Positions 31,566 to 39,449 of a stretch of 39,449 bases of DNA are shown one piece after another (the stretch's first letter is position 1; each line of letters opens with the position of its first letter). A model generated the notes under the pieces. It was not told where the DNA came from. It was given only the letters and a program-made list of their open reading frames with translations, and did not search any database. The stretch comes from an uncultured Clostridia bacterium (GTDB taxonomy: Bacteria > Bacillota > Clostridia > Christensenellales > DTU072). The DNA lies in NCBI GenBank assembly GCA_944362765.1, contig CALVTP010000013.1:1-39449 (forward strand), given 5' to 3'. The position numbers were made by a program, and so were the translations under genes.

Positions 31566-34207
31566 AGGCAAAGGCAAGCGAAAAAATTTCGCCGATGATG
31601 GCGCATTATCTAAAAGTCAAGGAGCAATATCCCGACACTGTTCTGATGTATCGGCTGGGGGACTTTTACGAGATGTTTTTCGATGACGCCGTCGAAGTAA
31701 GTAAACTTCTCGATCTCACCTTAACCGGCAGAGACTGCGGCTTGAAGGAACGCGCGCCGATGTGCGGAGTTCCGTATCATGCCGTAGACAATTACATAGC
31801 GCGTCTTGTAAAAGCCGGGAAGAAAGTGGCTGTCTGCGAGCAGCTTACCGCCCCGGGCGATCAGAAAGGCATGGTCAGGCGCGATGTCGTAAGGGTATTG
31901 ACTGCGGGCACGGTGACGGGAGATCAGATGGTGGAAGCCGACGACTTCAATTATCTATGCTCCTATGTGGTATCCGGCGACAAAGAAGGGCTTGCGTGGT
32001 TGGATCTCACCACCGGGGTGTGTAATGTCTTTAAATCGCGTAAAATCGGTGCAGTCGAAAAAATGCTGACGCTTACCCCGAAAGAGATAATAACTAACGA
32101 AAAAGGCAGGGAGACTCTGCTTCGGAGCGAGGCGTACGAAAGCGGCAAACTCCCCAAACCCGGCGTTCATTACGAGTATGCTTTTGCCGAAAACAACGCC
32201 GAAGAGACGATAAAAAAGTTTTATAATGTCTACAATATCGCTGCATTGGGGCTGGAACGCGGAGTTTCGCTGATGGCTCTCGGCGGACTTTTGGATTATG
32301 TATCCGCCACTCAGAAATTACATCTCGACCACATCGAAACCCCTAAGGTTTCGGACGATTCCGAGGAGATGTTTATCGACTTCAACACCGTCAGGAATCT
32401 CGAACTCGTCGAAACGCTGTTCGATCGCTCCAAGAACGGAAGTCTTTTGGGAGTACTGGACAAAACATGCACCAATATGGGCGCCCGCGCCTTAAAAAAT
32501 GCGGTTTTACATCCTTTTTTAAAGGCGGAAGATATCGAAAAACGGCTGGACGCCATCGAGGAGTTTATCGATCAGCCTAACGATGCCGCCGCCGTCAGGG
32601 AAATATTGAAAGACATCCGCGACATCGAGAGAATGCGCAATAAGATAGCCTACAATACTATTAATCCGCGGGAGTGCCGCTCCATATTGTACTCGTTGGA
32701 AGCAGTCTCTGCGCTTAAAAATGCGTTAAAGCCGTTCAGATCGGCAAAGCTTTCTTCAATCGGAGAGGTTCTGGACCCGTTGGTATCGATGACTTCGATG
32801 CTGACGAGGATGCTTTCGGACGATCCTCCCGTCTCCGTCTCCGACGGCGGAGTGATAAGAGAGGGGTTTTCCGAAGAGCTCGACAAGCTTCGCTCAGCCA
32901 AAAGCTCGGCGAAGAGCTGGCTTCATGAATACGAAAAGAAAGAGCGCGAAGCGACGGGGATAAGACAGCTTAAAGTGGGCTATAACAGGGTGTTCGGTTA
33001 TTTTATCGAGGTCAGTAAAGGAAATCTTTCGCTGGTTCCCGCGCGATACCTTCGGAAGCAGACATTGACGACCGGGGAGCGCTACATCACCGAAGAATTA
33101 AAAGAGATGGAAGAAATCATTCTCGGAGCCGACGAAAAGGCGCTCACGATAGAACAGGAACTCTTCGACAAGTTGAAAGAAAAATTGAAGGAAGCGCTCG
33201 TTCCTCTTCAAATAAACGCCTACGCCACCGCCGAATGCGACCTCATTCAAAGCCTTGCGATGACGGCAATTCAAAACGGCTATTGCCGTCCGAAAATCGA
33301 TAAAGGCGGCGATATCGTCATAAAAAACGGACGTCATCCCGTCGTCGAATCGATAAAGAGGCATTCCGAATATATACCTAACGATGTTGTAATGGATTCC
33401 GGCTCCCGCATCCTGGTGATAACGGGACCGAATATGGCGGGAAAATCCACTTACATGAGACAGACCGCTTTGATAGTGCTTTTGGCACATATAGGATCCT
33501 TCGTCCCCGCGGAGTCGGCAAAAATCGGTTTGGTCGACAGAATTTTTACAAGAGTCGGCGCAGGGGACAATCTCGCCTCCGGGCAGTCCACCTTCATGGT
33601 AGAGATGACGGAGATGGCAAATATCCTGAATAACGCCACTTCCGAAAGTCTTATTGTTCTGGACGAGGTCGGTAGAGGAACATCTACGATAGACGGGCTT
33701 TCGATAGCTTGGGCGATAGTAGAATATCTTTCCATGAAACTGAAAGCCAAAACGCTGTTTGCCACTCATTATCACGAGCTGGCGGAGCTGGAAAACACTC
33801 TTCCCGCTCTCAAAAACTACCACGTTCTGGTAAAGGAAAGCGGCGGTACCGTCACCTTCCTTTATAAAATAGCGCGCGGCGGCGCCAATAAGTCATTCGG
33901 CATAGAAGTAGCCGAGCTGGCAGGCGTCAAAAAAGAGATTATACGGAGAGCATTTTCGGTCATGCAAGCCATAGAGGATTCGGCGGGCGAAGGACTGAAA
34001 AAGCGCGTCTCCGAACTGCCGAGCGAATCCGCCGTACCCAGTAACGAACAAATAGCTTTGTTTGACGAGGATTCCCGCCTCGGGAAGGTCGAAGCCGTAC
34101 TCAGGGACGTCGACGTCGATTCGATTACTCCCGTGCAATCGCTGACGATACTTTCGGAGCTTGTTTCCATCGTCAGACCAAAAAAGAAAAGGGCGTCAAA
34201 ACGCTGA
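31562..34207 (+). CDS. mutS: DNA mismatch repair protein MutS
   Basis: The 881-residue protein has the mismatch-binding domain I with GDFYEMFFDDA, holding the Phe-x-Glu that contacts the mispaired base; the connector and lever domains; the clamp; and the ATPase with Walker A GPNMAGKS from G622, Walker B VLDEVGRGTST and the ATHYHELAEL motif. The tail is basic, ending PKKKRASKR. It recognises mismatches and recruits MutL. The gene order miaB-mutS-mutL-miaA is common in Firmicutes. Confidence 0.97.
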   Translation: MKAKASEKISPMMAHYLKVKEQYPDTVLMYRLGDFYEMFFDDAVEVSKLLDLTLTGRDCGLKERAPMCGVPYHAVDNYIARLVKAGKKVAVCEQLTAPGDQKGMVRRDVVRVLTAGTVTGDQMVEADDFNYLCSYVVSGDKEGLAWLDLTTGVCNVFKSRKIGAVEKMLTLTPKEIITNEKGRETLLRSEAYESGKLPKPGVHYEYAFAENNAEETIKKFYNVYNIAALGLERGVSLMALGGLLDYVSATQKLHLDHIETPKVSDDSEEMFIDFNTVRNLELVETLFDRSKNGSLLGVLDKTCTNMGARALKNAVLHPFLKAEDIEKRLDAIEEFIDQPNDAAAVREILKDIRDIERMRNKIAYNTINPRECRSILYSLEAVSALKNALKPFRSAKLSSIGEVLDPLVSMTSMLTRMLSDDPPVSVSDGGVIREGFSEELDKLRSAKSSAKSWLHEYEKKEREATGIRQLKVGYNRVFGYFIEVSKGNLSLVPARYLRKQTLTTGERYITEELKEMEEIILGADEKALTIEQELFDKLKEKLKEALVPLQINAYATAECDLIQSLAMTAIQNGYCRPKIDKGGDIVIKNGRHPVVESIKRHSEYIPNDVVMDSGSRILVITGPNMAGKSTYMRQTALIVLLAHIGSFVPAESAKIGLVDRIFTRVGAGDNLASGQSTFMVEMTEMANILNNATSESLIVLDEVGRGTSTIDGLSIAWAIVEYLSMKLKAKTLFATHYHELAELENTLPALKNYHVLVKESGGTVTFLYKIARGGANKSFGIEVAELAGVKKEIIRRAFSVMQAIEDSAGEGLKKRVSELPSESAVPSNEQIALFDEDSRLGKVEAVLRDVDVDSITPVQSLTILSELVSIVRPKKKRASKR

Positions 34208-34225
34208 AAACATATAGGTGTATTC

Positions 34226-36217
34226 ATGAAAATCAACATTTTATCGGGTGAAACTTTCAACAGGATATCGGCGGGCGAAGTTGTGGAAAATCCTGCCGCC
34301 GTGGTTAAAGAGCTCGTCGAAAACGCTATTGACGCAGGTGCTACGCATATAGAAGTCCGCCTCGAAAACGGCGGCATCAACTCGATAGAGGTTTCCGACA
34401 ACGGCTGCGGAATAGAGCGCGAAGAGCTTCCGAAGGCGCTTCTACCGCACGCGACCAGCAAAATAGCGAGCGCCGAGGATCTGGAAACCATTTCGACTTT
34501 GGGATTCAGAGGCGAGGCACTGGCTTCAATATCGGCGGTATGCGAGGTGGAAATTCTGACAAAAACCACCGAAGAAGCGGTAGGCTCCAAACTCATTTCG
34601 AAAAACGGCAAAGTGGAAATCGTCGACGCCGCCGTTAACGGCGGCACCACCGTGAAAGCCTCCAAACTCTTTTTCAACACTCCTGCTCGTTATAAGTTTT
34701 TAAGCTCCAAGACGGTGGAGGAAAACAGGATTACACGCCGGATGATGGCGTTGATTCTGGCTAACCCCGATATCTCGTTTCGCTATTTCACGGACGGCAA
34801 TATGGTATATTCTTCCTCCGGGAGAGGGCTTCGCCATGCCATAAAAGCGGTATTTCCACCGTTTATATACGATAAGTTAATAGAACTTGACGAGTACGTT
34901 GTGCACGACAAAAATATCACCGTATCGGGCTTCATCGCCAATCCCTCGGTTTACAAAAATAACCGCTCGCAGCAGATTTTCGTGTTGAACGGCAGGGTAA
35001 TCACCGACCAGGCTCTCTCCAACACCGTTCTGAATGCCTACGCCGACAGATTGATGACCAGAAGCTTTCCCGTGTTCGTGTTGAATATCGTCATGCCTTT
35101 CGAAGATGTCGATATCAACGTACATCCCACTAAGAACGAAGTACGCTTTTCGGAGCCGAAAAAGATTTGCTCCGCCGTATTTAATGCCGTGAATTCCGCT
35201 CTTAACGGTTACGACGCAAGAACCAGCGCCGAACTTTTCGACCGACACGGTTCCCGCGGTCCATTCGCCCCGACAGATAAAGACGAGGACGAAAATTTCC
35301 GCGGAGAACACGCTCTTATCGCAAACAATTTAAGATACACGCAAACGGGAGTCGTCTGTCTTGACGATGTAAAGGACATAGTGCTCCCTCGTGACAGGAA
35401 CCGCAATGAGGACGACGATATCGAAGCTCCTTCAAGAAAAGGAGAGGAGTCCTCTCCGGTTTCTCTTACCGCGCGCGACGTACTTGAAAAAGTCGGGAAT
35501 TCCTTGGATTCTTCCTCGTCGACCGGTGACGCCGCAGTGTCTCCCGACTCCGTATCGCACGAAGCGGCAGCCGCTCGGGAAATGGCGGATTGTCAGGGTG
35601 CTGCGGATAACGCGTCCGATAACAGGATCTTCGACCTCGGAGAAAGTTCTTACAGGGTAGTGGGGCAATTGTTTGACACTTATCTGGTCGTCGAGACCCC
35701 GGGAAAGGCGGTTTTTATCGATCAGCATGCCATGCACGAACGCATACTTTTCGATTCGTACATGAGAGAGCTGAACGAAGAAGTGGTCGCCAGACAATCT
35801 CTTCTTGTGCCGTTCCTCTTCGAAGCCGACGCAGCCGACATAGAACGATTGACGGAAAACAAAGAACTTCTTTACGAAGCGGGATTCGAGCTTAATGAAC
35901 TTTCCCCCGACTCCGTTGAAATTACCGCCGTTCCCGCAGTCCTCGGAAACGTGGATCCGGAAAGGATGTTGAAGGAAGTCCTGACCCTTCCCGAGGACTC
36001 CCAAGCGCTGAAAAAACAATTGAATAAAGAAGCGATTGCTTCGGCTGCCTGCAAAGCGGCAATAAAGGGCGGCGAGAGCTTTACCGGTAATCAAATAGAT
36101 TTTCTGATGAATAAATATGTCGCCGGCGGAGCGCCGCTCCAATGCCCGCACGGAAGACCGATAACGATCTCGTTCACAAAAACCGACTTCGAAAAACTTT
36201 TCAGGAGGAAGGTGTGA
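34226..36217 (+). CDS. mutL: DNA mismatch repair protein MutL (endonuclease-type)
   Basis: The 663-residue protein has the N-terminal GHKL ATPase (about 1-330) with LVENAIDAGAT, DNGCGI and GFRGEAL. A disordered linker (about 340-470) rich in Glu, Ser and Asp follows, then the C-terminal dimerisation/endonuclease domain. The metal-binding motif DQHA-x2-E-x4-E reads DQHAMHERILFD, from D499: the final Glu is Asp (D510). Accessory motifs ACKAAIKGG and CPHGRPITISF are kept. MutL nicks the new strand after MutS activation. The stop TGA overlaps the GTG start of miaA. Confidence 0.95.
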   Translation: MKINILSGETFNRISAGEVVENPAAVVKELVENAIDAGATHIEVRLENGGINSIEVSDNGCGIEREELPKALLPHATSKIASAEDLETISTLGFRGEALASISAVCEVEILTKTTEEAVGSKLISKNGKVEIVDAAVNGGTTVKASKLFFNTPARYKFLSSKTVEENRITRRMMALILANPDISFRYFTDGNMVYSSSGRGLRHAIKAVFPPFIYDKLIELDEYVVHDKNITVSGFIANPSVYKNNRSQQIFVLNGRVITDQALSNTVLNAYADRLMTRSFPVFVLNIVMPFEDVDINVHPTKNEVRFSEPKKICSAVFNAVNSALNGYDARTSAELFDRHGSRGPFAPTDKDEDENFRGEHALIANNLRYTQTGVVCLDDVKDIVLPRDRNRNEDDDIEAPSRKGEESSPVSLTARDVLEKVGNSLDSSSSTGDAAVSPDSVSHEAAAAREMADCQGAADNASDNRIFDLGESSYRVVGQLFDTYLVVETPGKAVFIDQHAMHERILFDSYMRELNEEVVARQSLLVPFLFEADAADIERLTENKELLYEAGFELNELSPDSVEITAVPAVLGNVDPERMLKEVLTLPEDSQALKKQLNKEAIASAACKAAIKGGESFTGNQIDFLMNKYVAGGAPLQCPHGRPITISFTKTDFEKLFRRKV

Positions 36218-37116
36218 TAATAGTAGGGGGCGCCACCGCCACAGGGAAAAGCGCCTTTGCGGAAAAACTTGCAGGCGAAGCGGGCGGAGAACTTATTTCC
36301 GCCGATTCCATGCAAATTTATTCGGGCATGGATATCGGCACGGCAAAGGACACCGCTCCGAAACTTCCCCTCCACATGACGGATGTCGTCTCGCCGAAGA
36401 CTCCGTTTACGGTAGTCGACTACAAAAATGCCGCTTTGAAGTGCCTGTCGGATATAAAAATGAGAGGTAAGGAAGCCGTTATCGTAGGCGGAACGGGCTT
36501 CTATATCGACGTTTTTTTATATGAGTTAAGTTATGGCGGCAACGGTAAACGCGACGAGGTTTTATATTCCGCGCTGAAAGAAGAACTTGCGCGCTTCGGA
36601 GCCCGCCATATGCACGAAAGGTTAACAGCCGTAGATCCTCTCTCCGCCGAAAAAATTCACTTCAACAACACCGTACGGGTGCTCCGCGCGCTGTATATCT
36701 TCGAATCGTCGGGGAAACGCGCTTCCGAACAGAGCGCCGTTTTCAAGCCCGTCGAACCCTTTAAATTTTTCGTTCTACACTCCGAACGCAATAAGTTACG
36801 TCAAAAAATCGCTTCAAGGGTCGACAGAATGCTTGAAGCCGGTCTGCAAAGGGAAGTGGAAGCGTTATTGTCCGACGGGGTGACTTTCGATATGCAATCG
36901 ATGCAAGGCATCGGCTACAAGGAGTGGCGCGGCTTCTTCGAGGGTAAAATATCGCTTGACGAAGTAAGAGAAACAATAATCAAGAACACCTGCGCTTACG
37001 CCAAAAGACAGGAAACCTGGTTCAACAACCGCTATAAGTTTGCTGTCGGAATCGACGCCGACAAGGCGGACGAATGCATATGCAGCTGCATGGAACTCAC
37101 TTATATCGGAAATTGA
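36214..37116 (+). CDS. miaA: tRNA dimethylallyltransferase MiaA
   Basis: The 300-residue enzyme transfers a dimethylallyl group to A37 of tRNAs reading UNN codons. The P-loop GGATATGKS lies at residues 5-13, then DSMQIYSGMDIGTAK and GGTGFYID. A frame begins further upstream, at 36142, but the N-terminus MIIVGGATATGKS, a perfect AGGAGG at 36203-36208 and the GTGA overlap with the mutL stop all point to GTG at 36214. The C-terminal region has RQETWFNNRYKF, the expected family ending. Confidence 0.94.
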   Translation: MIIVGGATATGKSAFAEKLAGEAGGELISADSMQIYSGMDIGTAKDTAPKLPLHMTDVVSPKTPFTVVDYKNAALKCLSDIKMRGKEAVIVGGTGFYIDVFLYELSYGGNGKRDEVLYSALKEELARFGARHMHERLTAVDPLSAEKIHFNNTVRVLRALYIFESSGKRASEQSAVFKPVEPFKFFVLHSERNKLRQKIASRVDRMLEAGLQREVEALLSDGVTFDMQSMQGIGYKEWRGFFEGKISLDEVRETIIKNTCAYAKRQETWFNNRYKFAVGIDADKADECICSCMELTYIGN

Positions 37117-37153
37117 AAACCCGGATCGAACTTATGGCAAAAAGAGGTCAAAA

Positions 37154-38386
37154 ATGGAGCAAGAAACAGTCAATAAGCTGATATCCGACGCCGAAAGGAA
37201 TGCTTCTAAGGAGTTTTCCGAACTCGACGAGAGGGCGCTTTTTAATCAAAAAAAGGTATTGGACGCTTACAGAAACGCCCGAATTTCATACTATCATTTC
37301 AATCCCACCAGCGGCTACGGATACTCGGACGCAGGGCGCGAAAAGTTATCCGGGGTGTTTGCCGAAGTTTTCGGCGCCGAATCCGCTATTGTTTCGCCGA
37401 ATATCGTTTCCGGCACCCACGCGTTGACGATAGCTTTGTTCGGTTTAATGAAATCGGGAGATTTGCTCTTAAGCGCTACGGGTTCTCCTTACGACACCTT
37501 GCAGGAAGTCATCTCGGGAAAAGATAACGGTTCGCTTCGGGACTACAATATAAGTTACGACGAAATAAAATTGAAAAACGGCGCCGTCGACGGCAAAGCG
37601 TTGGAAAGCTATGTGCGCGAACATAAACCTACCGTCGTAATGCTGACCAGATCCAGGGGCTACTCATGGAGGGACGCCTTGACCACGGCGGATATCGCCG
37701 AAGCTGCCGACATTGTCAAAAAAAATTCCCCGAATAGCGTTGTTTTGGTCGATAATTGCTATGGCGAATTCGTCGAAACCCGCGAACCCACTCAATGCGG
37801 CGCCGACGTAATAGTAGGGTCTTTGATCAAAAACGCAGGCGGCGGATTGGCTCCGACAGGCGGATACATCGCGGGAAAATCCGAACTGATCGAAAAGATA
37901 AGTTACAGGTTGACCTCTCCGTCCATAGGCAACGAAGTGGGCAGCTATGCGGCAAGCTATATGCCTTTTTTTCAGGGTCTTTTCCTGGCTCCGGTCGTGA
38001 CAAAGAACGCCTTGAAAAGCGCGATATTGGCGTCAAACGTCTTTACCGCACTCGGATTTGAAACGCTTCCGAAATCGGGTAAATTGCCGGGAGACATAAT
38101 ATGCTCGATAAAGTTCAACTCGCCCGAACCGATGATAAGTTTCATCCAATCGATACAATACCTGTCCCCGGTGGAATCCTACGCTACGCCGGAGCCCTGG
38201 GACATGCCGGGATACAACGATCAGGTAATAATGGCAGCGGGTACCTTCGTACAAGGCGCATCGATAGAACTGTCCGCCGACGGACCCGTCCGCGCACCGT
38301 ATATAGCTTATCTGCAAGGCGCACTGACCTATGAACACGGTAAACTTGCCATTTCCGAATTCCTTTCAAGGTACGATAAGAAATAA
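37154..38386 (+). CDS. YnbB-like PLP-dependent enzyme (methionine gamma-lyase / aluminium resistance family)
   Basis: The 410-residue protein is a fold type I PLP enzyme of the Cys/Met metabolism clan. Visible features are GYGYSDAGREKL, the PLP-binding lysine in VGSLIKNAGGGLAPTGGYI, and DNCYGEF, with the aspartate for the pyridine nitrogen. Similar genes are called aluminium resistance protein or methionine gamma-lyase by homology; the real substrate is not known. The ATG at 37154 has AGAGG six bases before it, so a longer upstream frame overlapping miaA is rejected. A homologue (ynbB) lies just downstream of miaA in Bacillus. Confidence 0.85.
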   Translation: MEQETVNKLISDAERNASKEFSELDERALFNQKKVLDAYRNARISYYHFNPTSGYGYSDAGREKLSGVFAEVFGAESAIVSPNIVSGTHALTIALFGLMKSGDLLLSATGSPYDTLQEVISGKDNGSLRDYNISYDEIKLKNGAVDGKALESYVREHKPTVVMLTRSRGYSWRDALTTADIAEAADIVKKNSPNSVVLVDNCYGEFVETREPTQCGADVIVGSLIKNAGGGLAPTGGYIAGKSELIEKISYRLTSPSIGNEVGSYAASYMPFFQGLFLAPVVTKNALKSAILASNVFTALGFETLPKSGKLPGDIICSIKFNSPEPMISFIQSIQYLSPVESYATPEPWDMPGYNDQVIMAAGTFVQGASIELSADGPVRAPYIAYLQGALTYEHGKLAISEFLSRYDKK

Positions 38387-38400
38387 ACGAACCGGGAAAA

Positions 38401-38415
38401 ACCTTTTTAAAAGGT
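38401..38415. promoter_or_regulatory. Palindrome before the BRO/DinD-like gene
   Basis: ACCTTTT-T-AAAAGGT is a perfect seven-base inverted repeat 19 bases before the start codon. It could be an operator or a small hairpin near the ribosome-binding site. No clear promoter was found. Confidence 0.3.
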
Positions 38416-38433
38416 GCAAACAAAGGACATATC

Positions 38434-39282
38434 ATGGAAAACAAAATTAAAGTATTTGAAAACAGGGCAGTAAGGACTGTATGGAACGCCGAAGAGGAAG
38501 AATGGTATTTTTCCGTGGTTGATGTTGTGGCGGTTTTGACGGACAGTCAGGATCCGAAACAATATATAAAAAAAATGCGTTCACGTGATACAGAGTTAGC
38601 AAGCAAGTGGGGTACAATTTGTACCCCTGTTGAAATGCTTGGATTAGATGGAAAGCGTCGTAAAATTCAAGCGGCAAATACAAAGAATATCCTTCGTATT
38701 ATTCAGTCAATTCCTTCCCCAAAAGCCGAACCCTTTAAAGTATGGCTTGCAGAGGTCGGGAGCGATCGCCTGGACGAAATAGCCGATCCGGAAAAAGCTA
38801 TTTTGAGGGGTGCGGAATATTACAGACGCAAAGGATATCCGGAAGGCTGGATCAATCAACGGCTTCAGACTATAGAGATGCGAAAAGAGCTTACGGATGA
38901 ATGGAAAGCTCGCGGAATAGAGCAAGAGAAGGATTACGCCATTTTGACAAACGAAATGACGAAAGCCTGGAGCGGATTGTCCGTCAAAGAATACAAAGAA
39001 TTCAAAGGATTAAAAAAAGAGAATCTTCGGGACAATATGACCAATATCGAATTGGTTTTAAATATGCTGGCGGAAGTTACGACAACAGCGATTTCACGAC
39101 AGGAGCAGCCTGTAACTTTTGATGAAAATAAAGCCGTTGCGCGTCGCGGCGGAAAAGTGGCGAAGAATGCTCGCACTGACATTGAAACGCAGCTGGGGCA
39201 ATCGATCATATCTCCGCTGAACGCAAGCGACAAGCCTGCTCTGGAAGTAAAACAAGACGAAGATAATAACGATAAAATCTGA
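38434..39282 (+). CDS. BRO-N domain protein with DinD-like C-terminal half
   Basis: The 282-residue protein has an N-terminal BRO-N/phage antirepressor-type domain (about 3-105): WYFSVVDVVAVLTDSQDPKQYIKKM, then NTKNILRII. The C-terminal half (about 160-260) resembles DNA-damage-inducible protein D: LTNEMTKAWSGLSVKEYKEF, DNMTNIELVLNMLAEVTTTAISR and AVARRGGKVAKNART. BRO-N domains bind DNA and occur in phage regulators; DinD-like proteins are induced by DNA damage and in E. coli the protein inhibits RecA filaments. Which role applies here is unknown. Its ribosome-binding site is AAAGGA. Base use is richer in A and T than in the preceding genes, a possible sign of horizontal transfer. It ends in two terminators. 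Confidence 0.8.
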   Translation: MENKIKVFENRAVRTVWNAEEEEWYFSVVDVVAVLTDSQDPKQYIKKMRSRDTELASKWGTICTPVEMLGLDGKRRKIQAANTKNILRIIQSIPSPKAEPFKVWLAEVGSDRLDEIADPEKAILRGAEYYRRKGYPEGWINQRLQTIEMRKELTDEWKARGIEQEKDYAILTNEMTKAWSGLSVKEYKEFKGLKKENLRDNMTNIELVLNMLAEVTTTAISRQEQPVTFDENKAVARRGGKVAKNARTDIETQLGQSIISPLNASDKPALEVKQDEDNNDKI

Positions 39283-39303
39283 AAGCGCCGGCAGGGCGCT
39301 TTT
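39283..39303 (+). terminator. Terminator after the BRO/DinD-like gene
   Basis: AAGCGCC (39283-39289) pairs with GGCGCTT (39295-39301), loop GGCAG, followed by a short T run. It begins on the base after the stop codon. Confidence 0.7.
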
Positions 39304-39315
39304 AATCGCGAAACG

Positions 39316-39347
39316 AAAGCCCCGCGACAGTCGCGGGGCTTTTGTTT
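39316..39347. terminator. Strong hairpin terminator, probably bidirectional
   Basis: AAAGCCCCGCGA (39316-39327) pairs perfectly with TCGCGGGGCTTT (39331-39342) around a CAG loop, followed by TGTTT. The other strand also ends in a T-rich stretch, so it can stop transcripts in both directions. Confidence 0.8.
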
Positions 39348-39350
39348 CAC

Positions 39351-39382
39351 AAAAAGTGACCGCCCGATAACTTCGGGCGGTC
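39351..39382 (-). terminator. Minus-strand terminator of an unseen gene beyond the right edge
   Basis: GACCGCCCGA (39358-39367) pairs with TCGGGCGGTC (39373-39382), five-base loop. Read on the minus strand the hairpin is followed by ACTTTTT, a proper T run (39355-39351). It implies a transcript coming in from the right. Confidence 0.65.
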
Positions 39383-39449
39383 AGGTGGAAGTCTACGTCT
39401 TTCAAGCCAGCGTTCTTTCCTGTCCACGCGCATTCGCCGTGGCTTCCCT
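39383..39449 (-). other. 3' end of an unidentified minus-strand transcript, coding or RNA
   Basis: The last 67 bases, before the minus-strand terminator. In one minus-strand frame the sequence reads REATANARGQERTLA and stops at 39404-39402. The region is also able to form local helices (CCACG with CGTGG, AAGCC with GGCTT, GGAAG with CTTCC on the minus strand), so it could instead be the end of a structured RNA. No family was recognised. Confidence 0.25.

Noticed and set aside
33862..34680. A 272-codon minus-strand frame across the mutS/mutL junction
   Set aside because: Low-complexity, Ser-rich translation typical of an antisense shadow; both plus-strand genes are certain.
36142..36213. Longer MiaA start at 36142
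   Set aside because: It lies inside mutL, and the P-loop position plus AGGAGG place the start at GTG 36214.
38388..38433. LexA (CGAAC-N4-GTTCG) box before the DinD-like gene
   Set aside because: Only one half-site, CGAAC, is present near 38388; the other half is missing.

Overview
The window is a stretch of bacterial chromosome, mostly conserved housekeeping genes, from a Gram-positive, probably endospore-forming member of the Bacillota (Clostridia-like). The inference rests on a PolC-type polymerase gene directly after ispG, the clusters yggS-sepF / lspA-rluD, rimP-nusA-ylxR-ylxQ-infB-rbfA-nrnA-truB-ribF and miaB-mutS-mutL-miaA-ynbB, mutS2 next to pheST, and two sporulation-type genes (pdaB-like, yunB-like). 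No exact taxon is claimed. Almost all genes are on the plus strand; only yunB and a class A PBP are on the minus strand. No tRNA, rRNA, IS element or CRISPR array is visible, and no gene-free stretch exceeds about 210 bases.

Layout: (1) 1-1676, the tail of ispG overlapping a severely shortened PolC-like protein that keeps the N-terminal, OB and proofreading exonuclease parts but lacks the PHP and polymerase parts. (2) 1797-6267, a large surface lipoprotein of InlB-like and BspA-like repeats, then a PdaB-type deacetylase behind a sigma-E-like promoter and a foldable leader. (3) 6289-9741, a tandem-OB ssDNA-binding protein, yggS, sepF, lspA, rluD. (4) 9796-17952, the rimP-nusA-infB translation/transcription operon with a leader hairpin, running on through rbfA, nrnA, truB and ribF, then an endonuclease IV-like TIM-barrel gene ending in a good terminator. 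(5) 18949-27866, yunB divergent from pheS-pheT-mutS2-cysteine desulfurase-thiI. (6) 27943-38386, a class A PBP divergent from miaB-mutS-mutL-miaA and a YnbB-like PLP enzyme. (7) 38434 to the end, a BRO-N/DinD-like protein followed by stacked terminator hairpins, one pointing at something on the minus strand beyond the edge.

Working together: PheST, TruB, RluD, MiaA/MiaB and cysteine desulfurase/ThiI make and decorate tRNA and rRNA; RimP, NusA, YlxQ, IF2 and RbfA build and start ribosomes; MutS/MutL, MutS2 and the exonuclease guard the genome and ribosome function. Many starts are translationally coupled (ATGA, GTGA or TAATG overlaps).

The observations most worth a second look are the PolC-like protein without a polymerase, a recurring arrangement in which a -10 box sits only 5-8 bases before the start codon with no Shine-Dalgarno (yggS, lspA, miaB, and possibly yunB and the PBP), suggesting leaderless mRNAs, and several substitutions in otherwise conserved motifs (MutL, MutS2 Smr, the Nfo-like protein).
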